From Pseudomonas duriflava (GTDB taxonomy: Bacteria; Pseudomonadota; Gammaproteobacteria; Pseudomonadales; Pseudomonadaceae): a stretch of DNA of 64,000 bases. How positions within the stretch are numbered: the first letter of the stretch is position 1; each line of letters begins with the position of its first letter. Under the pieces are notes generated by a model that saw nothing but the letters and a program-made list of their open reading frames with translations, searched no databases and was not told where the DNA came from. The stretch covers positions 32,051 to 96,050 of the forward strand of contig NZ_VLKY01000014.1 of the NCBI RefSeq assembly GCF_007830155.1. The letters run 5' to 3'. Below are positions 58,539 to 64,000 of the stretch, in pieces. Both the position numbers and the translations under genes were made by a program.

Positions 58539-60266
58539 GTGGAGCTCTTATCCGGCGCTGAAATGGTCGTCCGCTTCTTGCGTGATGAAGGCGTAAAGTA
58601 TATTTATGGGTATCCAGGCGGCGCATTGCTGCACATTTACGATGCCCTGTTTAAGGAAAATGAAGTTACTCACATCCTGGTAAGGCACGAGCAATCTGCT
58701 ACCCATATGGCAGATGGTTACGCCCGTGCTACTGGAAAGGCCGGTGTTGTGCTGGTGACCTCTGGTCCCGGTGCAACCAATGCGATCACAGGGATCGCAA
58801 CGGCGTATATGGACTCCATACCCATGGTGGTTTTGTCTGGCCAGGTCGGTAGCAACATGATCGGCTCTGATGCGTTCCAGGAAGTCGATATGGTGGGTAT
58901 CTCCCGCCCGATTGTGAAACATAGTTTCATGATCAAGCATCCATCTGAAATTCCTGAGGTCTTGAAAAAAGCCTTTTACCTGGCTGAGTCCGGCCGGCCA
59001 GGCCCAGTAGTGGTCGACATTCCTAAGGATATGACTAATCCGGCTGAAAAGTTCGAATACGTCTATCCGAAAAAGGTCAAGCTGCGCTCCTATAACCCTG
59101 CTATGCGCGGCCACAGTGGCCAGATCCGCAAGGCAGCAGAAATGATGCTCGCCGCTAAACGTCCCATTCTATATGCCGGAGGCGGCGTTATCATGGGCAA
59201 TGGTTCGGCCCAACTGACCGAGCTGGCCAAGATGCTCAATCTGCCTGTAACCAATACTCTGATGGGGTTGGGGTCGTTTCCTGGGAGCGATCGACAGTTT
59301 CTCGGTATGTTAGGTATGCATGGCAGTTATACCGCTAACCTGGCCATGCACCACAGTGACGTAATTCTGGCCGTAGGTGCGCGTTTTGACGATCGCGTCA
59401 TCAACGGTGCCAAGCGATTCTGTCCAAATGCCAAAATCATTCATGTTGATATCGATCCGGCATCGATTTCCAAGATGATCAAGGCTGATGTTCCGATTGT
59501 TGGGCCGGTAGATAGCGTACTGACCGAAATGGTCGCGATCCTCAAGGAGATTGGTGAGAAGCCAGCCGCAGAGGCGCAGGCCAATTGGTGGAAGCAGATC
59601 GAAGAGTGGCGTTCTTCTCAAGGCAGCCTGTTCCCGTATGACAAGGGCGATGGCAGTATCATCAAACCCCAGACAGTTATCGAGACGCTTTATGAAGTAA
59701 CCCGAGGTGATGCTTACATCACCTCGGACGTTGGCCAGCATCAAATGTTTGCTGCGCAGTATTATTTGTACGACAAGCCCAACCGTTGGATCAACTCAGG
59801 TGGTCTTGGCACAATGGGCTTCGGTCTGCCAGCGGCAATGGGCGTTAAGCTTAACTTCCCGGATGTCGATGTCGCCTGCGTGACGGGGGAAGGTAGTATT
59901 CAGATGAATATTCAGGAGCTCTCTACCTGTCTGCAGTACGATCTGCCAGTCAAAATTGTTACGCTGAACAATCAGGCACTTGGGATGGTGCGTCAGTGGC
60001 AGGACATGCAATACAGCAGTCGCTACTCGCATTCCTATATGGAATCCATTCCAGACTTCGTAAAGCTGGCTGAAGCCTATGGCCACGTCGGTATGCGTAT
60101 TACCCGTCTGGCCGATCTCAAGCCAATGATGGAAGAAGCGTTCGCGCTTAAGGACCGCTTGGTCTTCCTGGATATCCAGGTGGATACCAGCGAGCATGTC
60201 TACCCAATGCAGATCAGGGACGGCTCGATGCGTGACATGTGGCTGAGCAAGACGGAGCGGACTTAA
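58539..60266 (+). CDS. ilvI: Acetolactate synthase III large subunit
   Basis: Thiamine-diphosphate enzyme condensing pyruvate with pyruvate or 2-oxobutyrate, the first common step to valine, leucine and isoleucine. It has 575 residues with a GTG start after GAAGAGG. The ThDP Glu lies in [17 protein letters not shown] (about residue 50). The FAD domain is central. The GDG-type motif is [18 protein letters not shown], with [12 protein letters not shown] after it. It is followed two bases later by ilvH and then ilvC. Confidence 0.97.
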   Translation: MELLSGAEMVVRFLRDEGVKYIYGYPGGALLHIYDALFKENEVTHILVRHEQSATHMADGYARATGKAGVVLVTSGPGATNAITGIATAYMDSIPMVVLSGQVGSNMIGSDAFQEVDMVGISRPIVKHSFMIKHPSEIPEVLKKAFYLAESGRPGPVVVDIPKDMTNPAEKFEYVYPKKVKLRSYNPAMRGHSGQIRKAAEMMLAAKRPILYAGGGVIMGNGSAQLTELAKMLNLPVTNTLMGLGSFPGSDRQFLGMLGMHGSYTANLAMHHSDVILAVGARFDDRVINGAKRFCPNAKIIHVDIDPASISKMIKADVPIVGPVDSVLTEMVAILKEIGEKPAAEAQANWWKQIEEWRSSQGSLFPYDKGDGSIIKPQTVIETLYEVTRGDAYITSDVGQHQMFAAQYYLYDKPNRWINSGGLGTMGFGLPAAMGVKLNFPDVDVACVTGEGSIQMNIQELSTCLQYDLPVKIVTLNNQALGMVRQWQDMQYSSRYSHSYMESIPDFVKLAEAYGHVGMRITRLADLKPMMEEAFALKDRLVFLDIQVDTSEHVYPMQIRDGSMRDMWLSKTERT

Positions 60267-60268
60267 TC

Positions 60269-61815
<1,547 letters not shown>

Positions 61816-61848
61816 TCGCTTTGAGCATTCGCTCCTGGTTTCAGTAAC

Positions 61849-61878
61849 AAAAAACGCGGCTACGGCCGCGTTTTTTGT
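61849..61878 (+). terminator. Terminator after ilvC
   Basis: AAAAAACGCGGC-TAC-GGCCGCGTTTTTTG: GC stem with flanking A and T runs; likely bidirectional. It closes ilvIHC. Confidence 0.92.
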
Positions 61879-61977
61879 TATAGCGCTTCTTCTGCTATAA
61901 AAGCACTACTCCAGGTTTGGCTGAACCCTATTCAAAGGGGGTCGTCCAAGCTTTTAAGTTCTATGCAAGGAATCTTC

Positions 61978-62826
61978 ATGAGCGAGCGTCCCGAAGAAAC
62001 AACAGAGGCCAGTACCGAAAGTATCCTTCCGGTCGATGAGCATATCGAAGAGATTCGCGATGCCGAGGGGCGAAAGGTGAGGCGCCGAGGTGTCTATCTT
62101 CTGCCTAACTTGTTTACGACAGCGGCTTTATTTGCCGGCTTGTATTCAATTATCAAAGCTATTGCGGCCCAAACAGCCTTTATCCAAGGTCAGCATGATG
62201 TGGCCGCTACAGGATTTGCTGCCGCTGCTGCTGCTATTTTCATTGCCATGGTTCTTGATGGTTTGGATGGTAGGGTAGCGCGGCTGACTAATACCCAAAG
62301 TGCGTTTGGCGAACAGTATGATTCGCTCTCCGACATGGTGGCTTTTGGTGTCGCCCCAGCAATTCTTGCGTTTGAATGGGCATTAATTAGTTTAGGCAAC
62401 GTGGGCTGGGCGGTCGCTTTCATCTATGTAGCGGGAGCAGCGCTTCGTTTGGCGCGCTTCAATACTCAAATTGGCTCCGTAGATAAGCGCTATTTTATTG
62501 GCTTGGCTAGCCCTTCGGCGGCTGCTCTGGTTGCAGGAACAGTATGGTGTTTTAGCGATTTCGGAATTCAAGGTTCGAAATTGTCGTTTCTTGTAGCATT
62601 CATGGTGGCCGCTGCTGGAATGCTCATGGTTAGTAACTTCAAATACTGGAGCTTTAAAACCTTGGATATGAAGGGGCGCGTACCCTTCGCTGTTATTCTA
62701 TTGGCCGTTCTGGTGTTTGCAGTAATCTTTACTGACCCACCTCGCGTCTTGTTGTTAGGCTTTTTGGCCTATGCTGTGTCTGGTCCTGTCAAGGCGATTA
62801 CCCGCTTCCGTCAGCGCTCGCATTAA
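61978..62826 (+). CDS. pssA: CDP-diacylglycerol-serine O-phosphatidyltransferase
   Basis: Membrane enzyme making phosphatidylserine, the precursor of phosphatidylethanolamine. It has 282 residues from the ATG at 61978 (MSERPEETTEA), ten bases after AAGGA. An acidic N-terminal region precedes YLLPNLFTTAALFAGLYSI. The CDP-alcohol phosphatidyltransferase motif is complete: DGRVARLTN...FGEQYDSLSD, with its three Asp residues and Gly. About seven membrane segments follow. It is the type II enzyme, unlike the peripheral E. coli PssA. Confidence 0.95.
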   Translation: MSERPEETTEASTESILPVDEHIEEIRDAEGRKVRRRGVYLLPNLFTTAALFAGLYSIIKAIAAQTAFIQGQHDVAATGFAAAAAAIFIAMVLDGLDGRVARLTNTQSAFGEQYDSLSDMVAFGVAPAILAFEWALISLGNVGWAVAFIYVAGAALRLARFNTQIGSVDKRYFIGLASPSAAALVAGTVWCFSDFGIQGSKLSFLVAFMVAAAGMLMVSNFKYWSFKTLDMKGRVPFAVILLAVLVFAVIFTDPPRVLLLGFLAYAVSGPVKAITRFRQRSH

Positions 62827-62837
62827 TTCTTCGAATA

Positions 62838-62874
62838 GCTCCCTGCAGTCGTCTAATTTAGCGCTACAGGGAGC
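62838..62874 (+). terminator. Hairpin after pssA
   Basis: GCTCCCTG/CAGGGAGC with a 21-base loop, 12 bases after the pssA stop. It is followed by CTAGTGCTTTCTAG, with no T-run, so it is a weak terminator at best. Confidence 0.5.
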
Positions 62875-63085
62875 CTAGTGCTTTCTAGGCTTTCCACTGC
62901 CCTTGTACTAATGTCTCCAGCGTGCCGGAATAAACAAAGCTGCTAAGCGCGCTCCGGTATTGTTACGTCTGCTATTAATTCAGTGTCTTTGCTGCATAAG
63001 GCTGACTTGCACTAACTCGCTAATGCCCATTTAAACCACTATTAATAGGAATAGGGCGGCTCAGGTAGGACAAGGGAGAACTGCC

Positions 63086-63685
63086 GTGATGTATATGATC
63101 TGGCGAGGAGGCGTATTTGCATCAGCGCTTTTATGCATAGGATTTTGGTTCTATCAGGCGTGGAGCTTTGCGCTAGGGCCTGACCCAGGCAAGATCATGA
63201 TCGACCGCCTAGGTTTAGGCGCCCTCATATTACTACTGATTACGTTAAGCCTTAGTCCTCTATATTGGACAACACGTTGGAAAGGATGGCTGTTGGTGCG
63301 TCGCCAGTTAGGCTTGTGGGCCTTTGCCTACGCAGCGTTACATTTCTGTAGTTATCTCGTATTTGTCCTGGGTTTGGATCTTGCTCGATTAGGTATAGAG
63401 CTACAGAAAAGGCCTTATATTATTGTGGGGCTCGCTGCTTTTTTGTGTTTGTTGCCTATGGCTGTTACGTCTAATCAGGTAAGCATGCGCCGTCTGGGCC
63501 GTACCTGGAAACGCATACATCGCCTGGTTTATGTCGTATTAGGCTTAGCGCTACTGCATATGTTTTGGGTCATCAGGTCCGACATAAAAGAGTGGACTAT
63601 TTATGCGGGGGCAGGCCTTCTTTTATTAATGCTGCGGATCCCCTTTATAACGGCACGCTTAAAGCAATACGGCCGTTCTGATTAA
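63086..63685 (+). CDS. msrQ: Haem-binding membrane subunit MsrQ (YedZ)
   Basis: Inner-membrane b-type cytochrome that passes electrons to MsrP for repair of oxidised periplasmic methionines. It has 199 residues with about six membrane segments and the ferric-reductase-like layout. Likely haem ligands are His in [20 protein letters not shown] and [11 protein letters not shown] 63086 follows AGGGAGAA; ATG 63089 is the next codon. In relatives msrP sits immediately upstream; here that gap (62827-63085) is too short for it. Confidence 0.92.
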   Translation: MMYMIWRGGVFASALLCIGFWFYQAWSFALGPDPGKIMIDRLGLGALILLLITLSLSPLYWTTRWKGWLLVRRQLGLWAFAYAALHFCSYLVFVLGLDLARLGIELQKRPYIIVGLAAFLCLLPMAVTSNQVSMRRLGRTWKRIHRLVYVVLGLALLHMFWVIRSDIKEWTIYAGAGLLLLMLRIPFITARLKQYGRSD

Positions 63686-63701
63686 TAATTCCAGATAACG
63701 C

Positions 63702-63729
63702 TTGACGCCCTGCCTGAGGGGCCTATAAT
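63702..63729 (+). promoter_or_regulatory. rRNA operon promoter, first of three
   Basis: TTGACG and TATAAT with a 16-base spacer, then the GC-rich discriminator GCGCCC typical of stringently controlled promoters. It begins 16 bases after msrQ. Confidence 0.8.
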
Positions 63730-63841
63730 GCGCCCACTTCCTTGCTGGGGTGGTTGGAAAAATCCTTGTAAATCAACGGTTTATCTAATTAGTCTAGCAG
63801 GCAGGTCCGTCTGGCGGGCCAGCCGGGAAGGCGGGTAGCGG

Positions 63842-63869
63842 TTGACAAGCCCCTGGGTTTGTGTAGAAT
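63842..63869 (+). promoter_or_regulatory. rRNA operon promoter, second of three
   Basis: TTGACA and TAGAAT, 16-base spacer, discriminator ACGCCTCCC. Confidence 0.82.
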
Positions 63870-63950
63870 ACGCCTCCCGCTGCCAAGACGAGAGATCGCC
63901 CTGGCAGGCTGACAAGGTTTCCGGAAGACAAAATGATCTGAAAGAAATGC

Positions 63951-63978
63951 TTGACAGAACATGAGGTTAGCGTAGAAT
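63951..63978 (+). promoter_or_regulatory. rRNA operon promoter, third of three
   Basis: TTGACA and TAGAAT, 16-base spacer, discriminator GCGCGCCTC. It lies 22 bases before the window end. In P. aeruginosa a 16S gene follows msrQ, so an rrn operon is expected just outside; DksA encoded in this window would act on such promoters. Confidence 0.85.
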
Positions 63979-64000
63979 GCGCGCCTCGGTTGAGACAAGG

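Overview
The window is a chromosomal core segment of a member of the Pseudomonadaceae. The gene order dnaK-dnaJ-dapB-carA-leuE-carB-greA-yhbY-(rlmE)-ftsH-folP-glmM-tpiA-secG-tRNA-rimP-nusA-infB-rbfA-truB-rpsO-pnp, then acs-pgi-panCB-folK-pcnB-crcZ-cbrBA-gluQ-dksA, then cbpA-tfoX-kinase-mrcB-ilvIHC-pssA-msrQ-rrn, follows the order I remember for Pseudomonas aeruginosa (PA4761 down to PA4690). Protein identities are high by eye. Base composition looks lower in GC than P. aeruginosa, so a lower-GC relative in the genus or family is likely; I cannot name the species.

Layout. 1-8.7 kb: chaperones, lysine/DAP, carbamoyl phosphate and transcript-cleavage genes. 8.7-15.3 kb: yhbY on the minus strand, a badly decayed rlmE (ftsJ) pseudogene, then ftsH-folP-glmM-tpiA-secG. 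15.3-15.6 kb: tRNA-Leu(GAG) and initiator tRNA-Met. 15.7-24.3 kb: the rimP-nusA-infB-rbfA-truB-rpsO-pnp translation/RNA cluster. 24.5-28.2 kb: small accessory genes (BON protein, four-helix-bundle protein, DUF2845, RNA methyltransferase, MpaB-type oxygenase). 28.3-36.1 kb (minus): acs, pgi, panC, panB, folK, pcnB. 36.2-42.9 kb (minus): the carbon/nitrogen control locus crcZ-cbrB-cbrA-cbrX, then gluQ and dksA. 43.1-45.0 kb: aminotransferase and sfsA. 45.2-51.2 kb: a nucleoside uptake and catabolism operon tsx-cdd-nupC-deoC-deoA-deoD, which looks like an addition to the ancestral order. 51.2-54.2 kb (minus): a PrrF-type iron-responsive sRNA, cbpA, a TfoX-domain gene and a kinase. 54.3-63.7 kb: mrcB, a TPR lipoprotein, yqcC, a DUF4124 gene, ilvI-ilvH-ilvC, pssA and msrQ. 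63.7-64.0 kb: three tandem promoters for an rRNA operon starting just beyond the window.

Regulation is the most informative layer. A -24/-12 (sigma-54) promoter with exact spacing precedes crcZ, the Hfq/Crc-titrating RNA that CbrB activates. Two more good sigma-54 promoters precede the tsx-deo operon and the BON gene. CbrAB may therefore link carbon status to nucleoside use, but that is inference. The acs ribosome-binding region carries a CA-rich Hfq/Crc-type motif, so CrcZ and one of its probable targets lie about 6 kb apart.

Losses are also visible. rlmE is a pseudogene, panD is missing from between panC and pgi, msrP is missing beside msrQ, and deoB seems reduced to a relic of its first codons between deoA and deoD. 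I saw no insertion sequence, prophage, CRISPR array or defence system.
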